From positions 1 through 50,881 of the forward strand of contig JAKQUO010000049.1 of NCBI GenBank assembly GCA_029569255.1: 50,881 nucleotides of DNA, given 5' to 3'. Under the pieces are notes generated by a model. That model saw only the letters and a program-made list of their open reading frames with translations. It had not been told where the DNA came from and made no database searches. A program made the translations under genes and the position numbers. Of this stretch, positions 43,665-50,881 are shown piece after piece. Position 1 is the stretch's first letter. Each line of letters begins with the position of its first letter. The DNA is from Acidobacteriota bacterium (lineage in GTDB: Bacteria; Acidobacteriota; Aminicenantia; Aminicenantales; Saccharicenantaceae).

Positions 43665-43693
43665 ATTCTAGCCCAGATCGGGCGCCTCTCCAA
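43665..43693 (-). promoter_or_regulatory. Promoter of the small lipoprotein
   Basis: Minus strand TTGGAG (43688-43693), 17 nt, TAGAAT (43665-43670). Confidence 0.55.
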
Positions 43694-43729
43694 GCCGCCC
43701 GGGCGTCCGGCCGCTCGTCCGGCCGAGAC

Positions 43730-43758
43730 TTGCCTTTGTCCGACGCCGGCGTTAAAAT
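43730..43758 (+). promoter_or_regulatory. Promoter of bacterioferritin
   Basis: TTGCCT, 17 nt, TAAAAT. Divergent from the lipoprotein promoter; no Fur-box-like sequence seen. Confidence 0.55.
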
Positions 43759-43805
43759 GGTGCTTCAAGCCAAAGCCGACCGAATCCCTATCGAAGGAGG
43801 CCACC

Positions 43806-44273
43806 ATGAAAGGGGATCCGAAACTCATCAAGGTCCTGAACTCCCTGCTGGCCGACGAGCTCTCGGCCATCAACCAGTACATGGTCCACTCGGAGATGTG
43901 CGACGCCTGGGGCTACGAGAAGCTCCACAAGGTCATCGAGAAGCGGGCCATCGACGAGATGAAGCACGCCGAGAAGCTCATCGCCCGCATCCTCTTCCTC
44001 GAGGGCCTGCCCATCGTCAGCGAGCTCAAGCCCATCTTCATCGGCACCGACGTGCCCAAGATGTACGACTTCGACCACAAGGCCGAGGAAATGGCCATCA
44101 AGGCCTACAACGACGCCATCGACCTGGCCGGCGAGGTCAAGGACCAGGCCACGGGCGACCTCCTCCAGACGATCCTCAACGAGGAGGACGAGCACATGGA
44201 CGAGATCGAGGCGACCCAGGACCAGATCAAGCAGATGAGCCTGCAGATCTTCCTGACCACCAAGGTCGGCTGA
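43806..44273 (+). CDS. bfr: Bacterioferritin
   Basis: 155 residues, the normal length. All six ferroxidase residues are at the classical positions (E18, E51, H54, E94, E127, H130), and the haem-ligating methionine is at M52 in DEMKHAEKL. LFLEGLP is another family mark. It stores iron as a 24-mer and binds haem between subunits. A strong AAGGAGG ribosome site precedes ATG 43806. The molybdoenzyme operon follows 17 nt later in the same direction. Confidence 0.95.
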   Translation: MKGDPKLIKVLNSLLADELSAINQYMVHSEMCDAWGYEKLHKVIEKRAIDEMKHAEKLIARILFLEGLPIVSELKPIFIGTDVPKMYDFDHKAEEMAIKAYNDAIDLAGEVKDQATGDLLQTILNEEDEHMDEIEATQDQIKQMSLQIFLTTKVG

Positions 44274-44290
44274 TCCGCGGGGCCCCAGGG

Positions 44291-44692
44291 TTGGACAAGC
44301 AGGGCGGCGGGCCGCGGGCCGGCCTGGTGGCCGGCACGGCCCTTGTCTTCGGCGCTGTCTGGGGCCTGGGCGAGGCGACCCTCGGGCATCTCCTGCATCT
44401 CCTCCGTGTCCCCGGCCTGCCGGGCCTGGTCATGGTCCCCGTCGCCGTCCTGATCATGGGCCGGGCGGCCGCCCGCTCCCGAAGCGCCGCCGCCGTCTTC
44501 CTGGCCGGGGCCGTGGCCGCGTCGTTCAAGCTCTTCGACCTCCTCGTCCCCGGCACGGACCTTCTGGCCCTGAGCCGGCCCATCCAGGCCATCCTGTTCG
44601 AGGCCCTGGCCGGCGCGGTCTGGGTCGGACTGGCCGGCGCGTCGGCGGCGGCGGCGCCGGGGAAAGCGGGCGTCTTCTCCGGGACGCCATGA
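44291..44692 (+). CDS. Small hydrophobic membrane protein coupled to the DmsA-like gene
   Basis: About 133 residues with three to four hydrophobic helices (AGLVAGTALVFGAVWGLGEA, LPGLVMVPVAVLIMG, AAVFLAGAVAASFKLFDLLV, LFEALAGAVWVGLAGA). No family recognised. A TTG start at 44291 is my choice; a GTG at 44327 is possible and neither has a clear ribosome site. Its TGA overlaps the ATG of the molybdoenzyme (ATGA), so it is part of that operon. Confidence 0.5.
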   Translation: MDKQGGGPRAGLVAGTALVFGAVWGLGEATLGHLLHLLRVPGLPGLVMVPVAVLIMGRAAARSRSAAAVFLAGAVAASFKLFDLLVPGTDLLALSRPIQAILFEALAGAVWVGLAGASAAAAPGKAGVFSGTP

Positions 44693-47109
44693 CCGTCTCC
44701 GCCTTCAAGAGAGCCATCGAGACCTCGGCCATGAGCCGCCGCGGCTTCCTCCGCTGGAGCGCCCTCTTCGGCGCCGCGGCCGCCTCGTCCAAGGGCCCGG
44801 CCGCCGGCTTCCGCCGCCGCGACCCGCGCCATGCCCTGGTCGAGCAAGCGCCGGCCGAAGAGCGCATGGTCCGCGTCGGCTGCCCGTCCCACAACTGCGG
44901 CGGCCGCTGCCTCCTCAAGGTCCATGTCCGCGACGGCGTCATCGTCCGCATCGACACCGACGACCGGCCCGGCGACACCGTGGCCGACCCCCAGCTCCGG
45001 GCCTGTGTCCGCGGCCGGGCCTACCGCAAGCGCCAGTACCATCCCGGCCGGCTTCTCCGCCCGCTCAAGCGCGTCGGCGGGCGGGGCGAGGGCAAGTTCC
45101 AGCCCGTCACCTGGGACGAGGCCCTCGACCGCGTCGCCGCCGAGTTCGAGCGCGTCAAGAAGACCTACGGCAACGAGGCCTTCTTCGTCCCCTACGGCAC
45201 GGGGAGCTACAACCAGATCAACGGCCGCCAGACCGCCCAGCGCCTGATGAACCTCTACGGCGGCTCGCTCGGCTTCTACAACAGCTACTCCTGGGCGGCC
45301 ATCTCCGCGGCCACGCCGACCGTCTACGGCACCGAAGTCACCGGCAACCAGCGCCAGGACTGGCTCAACTCCAAGTACATCCTGATGTGGGGCTGGAACC
45401 CGGCCGAGATGCGCGACGGCACCAACAGCGCGTGGCTCGTCCGGAAGGCCCGGGAGAAGGGCGCCCGCGTCGTCTGCGTCGACCCGCGGATGACCCTGAG
45501 CGCCGTCTCCCTCGCCGACGAGTGGGTCCCCATCCGGCCCGGCACGGACGCGGCCATGATGACGGCCATGGCCCACGTCGTGGTCACGGAGAACCTCCAC
45601 GACGCCGCCTTCGTCCGGACCCACTGCGTCGGGTTCGACTCGACCGGGATGCCGGCCGGCGCGGAGGACGCCGAGAGCTACAAGGACTACCTCCTCGGGA
45701 CGCGCGACGGCGTCCCGAAGACCCCGGACTGGGCCGAGCCCATCTGCGGCGTGCCGCGCGGGACGATCGCCCGCCTGGCCCGCGAATACGCCACGACCAA
45801 GCCCGGCGTCCTCTACCAGGGCTACGGCATGCAGCGCCGCGCCTACGGCGAGCAGGCCGTCCGGGCCGGCTGCGTCCTCGCGGCCATCACCGGCAACGTC
45901 GGCGTCCCCGGCGGCTGGGCCAGCGGCATCGCCCTGCAGGCGCCCGACGGCGGCCCGTTCTGGCTCGTCTTCCCCGTCGGCGCTAACCCGGTCAAGGCCG
46001 AGATCCCGAGCTTCCTCTGGACCGAGGCCGTCCTGCGCGGCCGCGAGATGGGCCCGGCCGACGGCGTCCGCGGCGCCGACCGCCTCCCGACGGACATCAA
46101 GTGCGTCTGGGCCGTGGCCTGCAACTGCCTGGTCAACCAGCACGGCAACATCAACCGGACGGCCCGCATCCTGGCCGACGAGAAGAAGGTCGAGTTCCTC
46201 CTCGTCCAGGACAACTTTCTGACCCCGACGGCCAGGTTCGCCGATATCGTGCTTCCCGTCTGCACCCAGTTCGAGACCTGGGGCCTCGAGGACGGCTGGA
46301 AGTACGGCGACGAGGTCCTCCTCATGCCCAAGGTCGTCGAGCCGCCGCCGGAGACGAAGAGCGACTACCGCATTTCGGCCGAGATCGCGGCCCGGCTCGG
46401 CTTCGAGCAGGCCTACACAGAGGGACGGACCGAGCGCGAGTGGGTGGCCTGGTCGCTCGACCGCTACCGGGAGACGCGCTTCCCCGGCCTGCCCTCCCTC
46501 GACGAGCTCGAGCGCTCGAACGCGGGGGTCTACTCGGTCCCCGTGACCCGGCCGGCCGTGGCCTTCTCTGACTTTCGTCGCGACCCGGCGAAATACCCGC
46601 TCCGGACCCCCTCGGGCAAGATCGAGATCTTCTCCAAGGCCCTCCACGACATGGGCCGGCCGGCCGACATCCCGGCCGTCCCGAAGTACATCCAGGAGTG
46701 GGAGAGCCCCTTCGGCCCCGAAGCGGAGAGGTATCCGCTGTCCGTGATCGGCCACCATTACCTCTCCCGCGTCCACTCGACCCTCGAGGGCGTCGACTGG
46801 CTCGAGGAGGCCTTCCCCCAGCGCCTGTTCATCAACACGGTCGACGCCGGGGCGCGGAAGATCCGGAACGGCGATCCGGTCCGGGTCTGGAACGACCGCG
46901 GCGCCGTCGTCGTCAAGTGCCGGGTGACGGCGCGGATCATGCCCGGCGTCGTGGCCCTGCCCCAGGGCGCCTGGTGGACGCCCGACGCCGCGGGCGTCGA
47001 CAGGCGCGGCTCGGTCAACGTCCTGTCGTCGGAGCGCTGGACGCCGCTCGCCTTCGGCAACGCCCAGCACACGATCATGGTCCAGGTCGAGAAGGCGGAG
47101 GCGGCCTGA
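44689..47109 (+). CDS. Molybdopterin oxidoreductase catalytic subunit, DmsA family
   Basis: 806 residues. A Tat signal (SRRGFLRWSALFGAAAA) at the N terminus predicts folded export. A 4Fe-4S site follows: CPSHNCGGRC with a fourth Cys in LRACVRGRAY (about 64-106). Molybdopterin guanine-dinucleotide segments include ILMWGWNPAEMRDGTNS, CVDPRMTLSAVSLADEWVPI and NVGVPGGWASG. In YNSYSWAAISAATPTVYG (about 194-211) a serine sits where DmsA enzymes ligate molybdenum. The subunit reduces S- or N-oxides or a related acceptor in the periplasm. Followed at +1 nt by the ferredoxin subunit and then the anchor. Confidence 0.88.
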   Translation: MTVSAFKRAIETSAMSRRGFLRWSALFGAAAASSKGPAAGFRRRDPRHALVEQAPAEERMVRVGCPSHNCGGRCLLKVHVRDGVIVRIDTDDRPGDTVADPQLRACVRGRAYRKRQYHPGRLLRPLKRVGGRGEGKFQPVTWDEALDRVAAEFERVKKTYGNEAFFVPYGTGSYNQINGRQTAQRLMNLYGGSLGFYNSYSWAAISAATPTVYGTEVTGNQRQDWLNSKYILMWGWNPAEMRDGTNSAWLVRKAREKGARVVCVDPRMTLSAVSLADEWVPIRPGTDAAMMTAMAHVVVTENLHDAAFVRTHCVGFDSTGMPAGAEDAESYKDYLLGTRDGVPKTPDWAEPICGVPRGTIARLAREYATTKPGVLYQGYGMQRRAYGEQAVRAGCVLAAITGNVGVPGGWASGIALQAPDGGPFWLVFPVGANPVKAEIPSFLWTEAVLRGREMGPADGVRGADRLPTDIKCVWAVACNCLVNQHGNINRTARILADEKKVEFLLVQDNFLTPTARFADIVLPVCTQFETWGLEDGWKYGDEVLLMPKVVEPPPETKSDYRISAEIAARLGFEQAYTEGRTEREWVAWSLDRYRETRFPGLPSLDELERSNAGVYSVPVTRPAVAFSDFRRDPAKYPLRTPSGKIEIFSKALHDMGRPADIPAVPKYIQEWESPFGPEAERYPLSVIGHHYLSRVHSTLEGVDWLEEAFPQRLFINTVDAGARKIRNGDPVRVWNDRGAVVVKCRVTARIMPGVVALPQGAWWTPDAAGVDRRGSVNVLSSERWTPLAFGNAQHTIMVQVEKAEAA

Positions 47110-47110
47110 G

Positions 47111-47728
47111 ATGGTCAACCAGTACGCCTTCTACTTCGACGCCTCGGCCTGCGCCGGCTGCAAGGCCTGCCAGATGGCCTGCAAGGACCGCAACGACCTC
47201 GGGCCGGGCGTCCTCTGGCGCCGCGTCTTCGAGGTGGCCGGCGGCGGCTGGGAGAAGCGGGGCGAGGCCTGGGTCCCCTCGGTCGTGGCCTACAACATCT
47301 CCATGGCCTGCAACCACTGCGAGAAGCCGGTCTGCGGCTTGGCCTGCCCGGTCCAGGCCATCTCCAAGCGCGCCGACGGCATCGTCCTCGTCGACACGGA
47401 GGCCTGCGTCGGCTGCCGCTACTGCGAGTGGGCCTGCCCCTACACGGCCTTCCATTTCGACGCCCGGACCAACACCGTGTCGAAGTGCGATTTCTGCGCC
47501 GACGCCGTCGACGCGGGCGAGGCGCCGGCCTGCGTGGCGGCCTGCCCCCAGCGGGCCCTCGACTTCGGCGACCTGGACGAGCTCAGGCGGAAGTACGGCG
47601 AGGTCCGCCGCATCTTCCCCCTGCCCGACCCGGCCACGGCCGAGCCGGCCCTGATCATCAAGCCGCACCGGGACTCGGCCGAGGCCGCCGAGCGCGGCGC
47701 CGAAGTGGCCAACTGGGAAGAAGTCTAG
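47111..47728 (+). CDS. DmsB-type four-cluster ferredoxin subunit
   Basis: 205 residues with 16 cysteines in four 4Fe-4S groups: CAGCKACQMACKD (about 15-27), CNHCEKPVCGLACP (about 71-84), CVGCRYCEWACP (about 102-113) and CDFCADAV...CVAACP (about 130-150). It passes electrons between the membrane anchor and the molybdenum subunit. ATG follows the DmsA-like stop immediately. Confidence 0.92.
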   Translation: MVNQYAFYFDASACAGCKACQMACKDRNDLGPGVLWRRVFEVAGGGWEKRGEAWVPSVVAYNISMACNHCEKPVCGLACPVQAISKRADGIVLVDTEACVGCRYCEWACPYTAFHFDARTNTVSKCDFCADAVDAGEAPACVAACPQRALDFGDLDELRRKYGEVRRIFPLPDPATAEPALIIKPHRDSAEAAERGAEVANWEEV

Positions 47729-47734
47729 CCCTCG

Positions 47735-48601
47735 ATGCTCAAGGAGTGGCCGCTCGCCGCTTTCACCGTCCTCGGCCAGACGGCCGTCGGCGTTCATCTC
47801 GTCTTCCACCTGCCGTTCATCGTCCGGGGGCGCCTGCCGGGGAGCGGCTGGCGCTTCACCTGGATCGCGCTCCTGGCCGTCGTCGCGGCGCTCACGGCCG
47901 CGGCGGCCCTGGCCTCCTTCTTCCATATCAGCCACCCGCTGCGGGCGAGATACGCGCTCCGCAATCTCCGGACCTCCTGGCTCAGCCGGGAGATCCTGTT
48001 CGAGCTCCTCTTCGGCGCCTTCGTCGCGCTCGAAGGATGGCTGGCCTACGTCAGGCCGGCGTCGCGGGCCTCGCTCTGGCCGGCGATCGGCGCGGCCTCG
48101 CTGGCCGGGCTTCTCTTCATCGCCAGCATGGCCCGGCTCTACATGCTCCCGGCCCTGCCCGCCTGGAGGAACGCCTACACGCCTCTTTCGTTCTTCCTGA
48201 CGACGCTCGTCCTGGGCGCCGTGGGGACCGAGGTCGCCGTCCGGGCCCTGGCCGGGCCGGGGGCCTTTGACCTGAACCTGACGGGCGCCGCCCTGGTCCT
48301 CGTCGCCGCCGAGGTCCTGTTCGCCCTGCTCTGGGCGCCCCGCCACGGCCTCCTGGGCGTCCGCCCCGCCCCGTCGCTCCGTCCGCACGACGACTCGCCG
48401 CGGCGATTCCACCGGGCCAGGATCGTCCTGCTGGCCCTGGGGAGCGCCTTCCTGGCTTTGGACCTGGCCACGGGCGGCGGAGACATCATGAAGGAGAAGG
48501 GGATCGGCCTCGCCCTCTTCCTCGTTTTCGTCCTGGTCTCGGCGGGCGAGCTCGCCGGCCGGTTCCATTTCTACGGCTTGGTCGCCCGGCCTCGGGCGTG
48601 A
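47735..48601 (+). CDS. DmsC-type membrane anchor subunit
   Basis: 288 residues with about eight hydrophobic helices (for example WPLAAFTVLGQTAVGVHLVF, WIALLAVVAALTAAAALASF, AALVLVAAEVLFALLW). The motif FFHISHPLRARYALRNLRTSWLSREI is typical of DmsC, the quinol-oxidising anchor (position ~65-90; split here at SWLS). It starts six bases after the ferredoxin gene and closes the operon. Confidence 0.88.
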   Translation: MLKEWPLAAFTVLGQTAVGVHLVFHLPFIVRGRLPGSGWRFTWIALLAVVAALTAAAALASFFHISHPLRARYALRNLRTSWLSREILFELLFGAFVALEGWLAYVRPASRASLWPAIGAASLAGLLFIASMARLYMLPALPAWRNAYTPLSFFLTTLVLGAVGTEVAVRALAGPGAFDLNLTGAALVLVAAEVLFALLWAPRHGLLGVRPAPSLRPHDDSPRRFHRARIVLLALGSAFLALDLATGGGDIMKEKGIGLALFLVFVLVSAGELAGRFHFYGLVARPRA

Positions 48602-48787
48602 GCCGACGGGCCCGCGCGCCGGGAAAACCCGCGTCCCGTGCTTCGAGAGCCGGGCGGGCGACAATGTGAAGCCGGCGGGAACAGGAAGTCGATCCTGCTT
48701 CGATCCATTGAATCCGCCGGGAACTTCGATAGCGCCGGCCATTCCGCAAACTCGAGTATTTTCCTTAGTTCCGCCAGGTCTACGCGA

Positions 48788-48807
48788 GGCGGATCCGACG
48801 ATCCGCC
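48788..48807. repeat. Hairpin upstream of the nucleotidyltransferase pair
   Basis: GGCGGATC, CGAC, GATCCGCC: an 8-bp stem in the 320-bp gap after the DmsC gene. Apart from this and the promoter at 48843, I see nothing else recognisable in the gap. Confidence 0.4.
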
Positions 48808-48842
48808 CCCGCCGCGGCCCTGGGCCGCCGGATCTCGGGTTC

Positions 48843-48871
48843 TTGACTCTCGTCCCCGGCCGGGATATTCT
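48843..48871 (+). promoter_or_regulatory. Promoter of the nucleotidyltransferase pair
   Basis: TTGACT, 17 nt, TATTCT. An ATG six bases after the -10 (48878) is in frame but the codons there look non-coding. A second weaker -10, TATACT, lies at 48906-48911. Confidence 0.5.
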
Positions 48872-48922
48872 CTTTACATGAGGGGACGGGCCGAACGGAA
48901 TGTTATATACTCATCCCTAGCC

Positions 48923-49138
48923 ATGGAGGGCCGGATCCCCGCGTTCGAAAGCGTAGATGACGTCATGGCCGGTGTTTACCGGGACATGGAGCCTGAGAAG
49001 CGGTTGGAGATAGCACTCGGCATGTGGCTGTCCGCAAGGCAAATGCTCTACGATGCCATCAGATCTTTCCGCCCCGACTGGACCGAGGATCAAGTCGAAC
49101 GAACGGTCGCCGAGAGGATGCTCCGTGGATCAACGTAG
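48923..49138 (+). CDS. Small helical partner of a nucleotidyltransferase
   Basis: 71 residues, charged and helical: MEPEKRLEIALGMWLSARQM then RSFRPDWTEDQVERTVAERM. Small proteins of this pattern (P-E-x-R-L-x-x-A-L and R-x-x-x-P-D-W-x-E) are often found directly before a predicted nucleotidyltransferase. The pair may be a toxin-antitoxin or other regulatory module. It overlaps the next gene by 14 bp. The start could be 48878 if the mRNA is leaderless. Confidence 0.6.
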   Translation: MEGRIPAFESVDDVMAGVYRDMEPEKRLEIALGMWLSARQMLYDAIRSFRPDWTEDQVERTVAERMLRGST

Positions 49139-49688
49139 CCTTCTTCATCACGCCGCCCGTTGCTTCAATGACCTTGCGATCCCCTATTTCGTCACCGGAT
49201 CCATGGCTTCCTTCCTGTATGGGGAGCCACGGCTCACTCAGGACATCGATATCGTTGCCGACATCCAGGAGAGCCATGTCCCGAACCTGCTCCGGTCTTT
49301 CCCCGCGACGGAGTTCTATATCGACGAATCCTCGATCCGGCGGGCCATCCTCGCCAAGAGCCAGTTCAATATCATCCACCCGTCCTCCGGCAACAAGATC
49401 GATGTCATCATCCCAAAGGGAGGAACGTTCGACCGCGGGCGTTTCGAGAGGCGGCGCGCGGTACAGACCTCGGACGGGTTGACCATTCAGTATTCGTCCC
49501 CTGAGGATATCATCGTCAGCAAACTCGAGTTCTATCGGGAAGGCCGTTCGGATAAGCATCTGAGGGACATCGCCGGCATCGTCAAGATCTCCGGAGAGGA
49601 GCTGGACCTCGGGTATATCGCATCCGTCACTCAGGAGAAGGGGCTCAGGGAGATTTGGGAAGAGCTCCTCAAGGGGATCCGCAAGTAG
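49125..49688 (+). CDS. Nucleotidyltransferase (AbiEii/MNT-like)
   Basis: 187 residues with a GTG start and GAGAGGA ribosome site. Catalytic pattern: TGSMASFLYGEPRLTQDIDI, with G25-S26 then D40 and D42, which would bind metal and nucleotide. Next come NIIHPSSGNKIDVII and SSPEDIIVSKLEFYREGRSD, then KHLRDIAGI, matching the core of AbiEii-type or DUF6036-like nucleotidyltransferases. Relatives can be toxins that modify tRNA. Base composition is lower in GC than the rest of the window, suggesting acquisition. Confidence 0.75.
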   Translation: MDQRSLLHHAARCFNDLAIPYFVTGSMASFLYGEPRLTQDIDIVADIQESHVPNLLRSFPATEFYIDESSIRRAILAKSQFNIIHPSSGNKIDVIIPKGGTFDRGRFERRRAVQTSDGLTIQYSSPEDIIVSKLEFYREGRSDKHLRDIAGIVKISGEELDLGYIASVTQEKGLREIWEELLKGIRK

Positions 49689-49723
49689 GAGAGTGAGCGC
49701 GGCCCTCTCCGGCCCCACAAGGG

Positions 49724-49801
49724 GAGGTGACGTCGCACATCCCCGACAAGGGCCGGGTCATGGTCCGGCGCCAAGGTCTCTCCGCCGACGCCCGAATTCG
49801 G
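49724..49801 (+). pseudogene. Fossil of an IS91-type (Y2) transposase C terminus
   Basis: The frame EVTSHIPDKGRVMVRRQGL matches the conserved 'SHIPxKGxxxVRYYGxY' segment near the end of IS91-type transposases, with the YYG tyrosines changed. Nothing else of the gene is found, so it is a short remnant. Confidence 0.45.
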
Positions 49802-49899
49802 CCGTCATCTGGAGTTGACGTTCTTCGCCGAGAAGCCGCCGCCGGCTCATGACTTCGAACAGGCTGCCCTGATGGCAAACGAAGAGAGCGGGGAATAGT

Positions 49900-49932
49900 G
49901 AACAACTACCGCCTTCCAGGCGGTAGTTGTTC
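49900..49932. repeat. Perfect 14-bp hairpin
   Basis: GAACAACTACCGCC, TTCCA, GGCGGTAGTTGTTC. No T-tract follows on either strand, so it is not an obvious terminator. It lies between the IS91-type fossil and the zinc-ribbon remnant. Confidence 0.6.
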
Positions 49933-50085
49933 CCTGGTTCCCGAGATGTCTGGCTGGGCGTCCTGAGAATTCGAGGGAGATACATCGGATTCCGGAGAAT
50001 CCGAAACATATCTTCGGAGCAGAGTGCCGCACTTCCTGCAATAGCTCGTATCTCCGGGATTCTCGAAACGGTATTTCCGGCACGT
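49919..50085 (-). pseudogene. Remnant of a zinc-ribbon N-terminal protein gene
   Basis: The minus strand reads CRKYRFENPGDTSYCRKCG followed by a Ser/Pro/Asp-rich linker. This is the short 'CxxCxxENP....FCxxCG' zinc ribbon that opens many bacterial protein kinases, cyclases and TPR regulators. The second cysteine is Tyr, no start codon is present at the expected place and the frame stops without a downstream domain. It is a decayed fragment. Confidence 0.5.
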
Positions 50086-50133
50086 GAAGGCTATGGCAAA
50101 CCCCTTCAATCCGATGCGGTTCAAGAATAACAA

Positions 50134-50417
50134 GAACGAATGTTGGAGTCAAACCATTTTCCGGCTCCCGCCTTAGCCTCGCTCCGCCCTCGCGTCTTAA
50201 CTCAAGCGAGCCAGTCCCCGACGGCAAGGACATGGTCCGGCCCATCTTGGACTTGGGGCGGCTCGTATTCCTGGGGACGGGGGGAGAAGTCGGCAACCGG
50301 CGTGGCGACGATGCTGACGAGCTCGAGCGGATGGACTGCTGTCAGGCTGACGGAAGTGGGCCGAACGCTCGGCGAACGGATCACGCTCAAGAAGACCGAG
50401 GAACGGTTGAGTCGTGA
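50134..50417. other. Unassigned stretch before the transposase fragment
   Basis: Open frames exist on both strands but none shows recognisable protein features or a ribosome site. In the transposase frame a TGA at 50415-50417 interrupts reading. A string similar to the repeat ends (GGAGTCAAACC) occurs near 50153 but has no partner. I see nothing else. Confidence 0.3.
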
Positions 50418-50881
50418 GTTGGGACGCCGGGGGCTGGGGCGGAGGCGAGATCGCGGTTCACGGCCTTGTTCGAGCGTTTGGCCATCGACGTGCTTCTGGC
50501 CAGCGATGTCGAGAGCGGCCGCAAGACCCTGCGGTTGAGCTGGGACGAGGCGTGGGGCATCATGAAGCGGGCCGTGGCCCGGGGGAAAAGGCGGAAGAGG
50601 ACGCGGGTCGTGAGGAAGATGGGAGTGGACGAAAAATCGGCGGCCCGCGGGCACAACTATCTGACGGTGGTCAGCGATCTGGAGCGAGGCACGGTGGAAT
50701 ACCTGGGCGACAACCGGGACGAGGACAGCTTGGACGGCTATCTGGGGAAGCTGGCGCCGAGATGCCGGGCGAAGATCGAATCGATCGCCATGGACATGTG
50801 GGATCCGTACTTGGCCTCGATCCGGAAGCACGTTCCGCAGTCCGAGGAGAAGGTCGTGTTCGATCGCTACCATCTGATGAC
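50418..50881 (+). pseudogene. ISL3-family transposase, 5'-truncated, running off the window
   Basis: From about 50448 the frame matches ISL3 transposases: SRFTALFERLAIDVLLASDV, LSWDEAWGIMKRAVARG, KMGVDEKSAARGHNYLTVVS (first catalytic Asp), then ESIAMDMWDPYLASI (second Asp) and VVFDRYHLM. The zinc-finger N terminus normal for the family is absent and a TGA at 50415 blocks the frame, so the copy looks broken at its 5' end. The 3' part is beyond the window. Confidence 0.8.

Noticed and set aside
50150..50170. GGAGTCAAACCATTTTCC as a degenerate MITE end
   Set aside because: About two thirds identical to the element end but no inverted partner was found, so it is too weak.

Overview
The window is about 68% GC and almost fully coding on both strands, with heavy GC-ending codon use. 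No rRNA is present, so the host can only be inferred. Primary sigma, dnaG, RhlE helicase and rsgA housekeeping genes sit among many secreted peptidases (M28, M49, S9, M14, creatininase family) and an AcrB-type RND pump. This gene mix fits a diderm, peptide-degrading bacterium. Acidobacteriota-like lineages such as Candidatus Aminicenantes are my best guess from gene content, not a proven placement. Promoters are easy to read: about twenty genes have a TTGAC-like -35 and a TATCCT/TATCAT/TAGAAT/TAAAAT-like -10 spaced 16-18 nt, and at least two genes look leaderless.

Layout: 1-5.8 kb holds a truncated DUF4405 membrane protein, an iron alcohol dehydrogenase, an AlkA-type glycosylase, a creatininase-family secreted enzyme, a pair of flavodoxin-fold proteins and a DUF1624 membrane protein. 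5.8-10.0 kb is a tight five-gene operon (FixH/YtkA-like secreted protein, beta-barrel, FMN-binding-like protein lacking the flavinylation motif, MacB-type permease, LolD-type ATPase) behind a promoter whose -10 lies inside a perfect 10-bp inverted repeat. This is the best candidate for an undescribed transport or redox system. 10.0-17.2 kb holds an acyl-CoA synthetase, a C4 zinc-ribbon coiled-coil protein, a CAU-anticodon tRNA, rpoD, dnaG and larB. 17.2-17.65 kb is a nest of repeats.

17.65-24.8 kb holds an operon of a TPR protein, a GlmU-like protein with an eroded uridylyltransferase domain and an ACT protein. It converges on a NahK-like sugar kinase and is followed by an RNA helicase, a HEAGH metallopeptidase and a D-Ala-D-Ala-ligase-like ATP-grasp protein. 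24.9-34 kb holds divergent M28 and M49 peptidases, a small EF-like protein, and an RND adaptor/pump pair ending in a perfect terminator. 34-43 kb holds rsgA, tRNA-Leu(UAA), YbjQ, an S9 peptidase, a beta-barrel/TPR pair, an ICMT-like methyltransferase and an M14 carboxypeptidase. 43-48.6 kb holds bacterioferritin and a DmsABC-type molybdoenzyme operon.

48.6 kb to the right end is accessory DNA of lower GC: a nucleotidyltransferase/small-partner pair, fossils of an IS91-type transposase and of a zinc-ribbon gene, and a truncated ISL3-type transposase running off the window.

The most distinctive non-coding signal is a set of related palindromic elements. There are two MITE-like elements with GGGGTCAAACCTTTAATT ends (35.4 and 43.2 kb) and four REP-like hairpins built on GGGACA[CT]GTAC (17.36, 34.0 and two nested in the 43.2-kb element). 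There is also a 204-bp palindrome at 17.4-17.6 kb and a 34-bp repeat present at 12.9 and 17.3 kb. No transposase of the REP/RAYT type is in the window.
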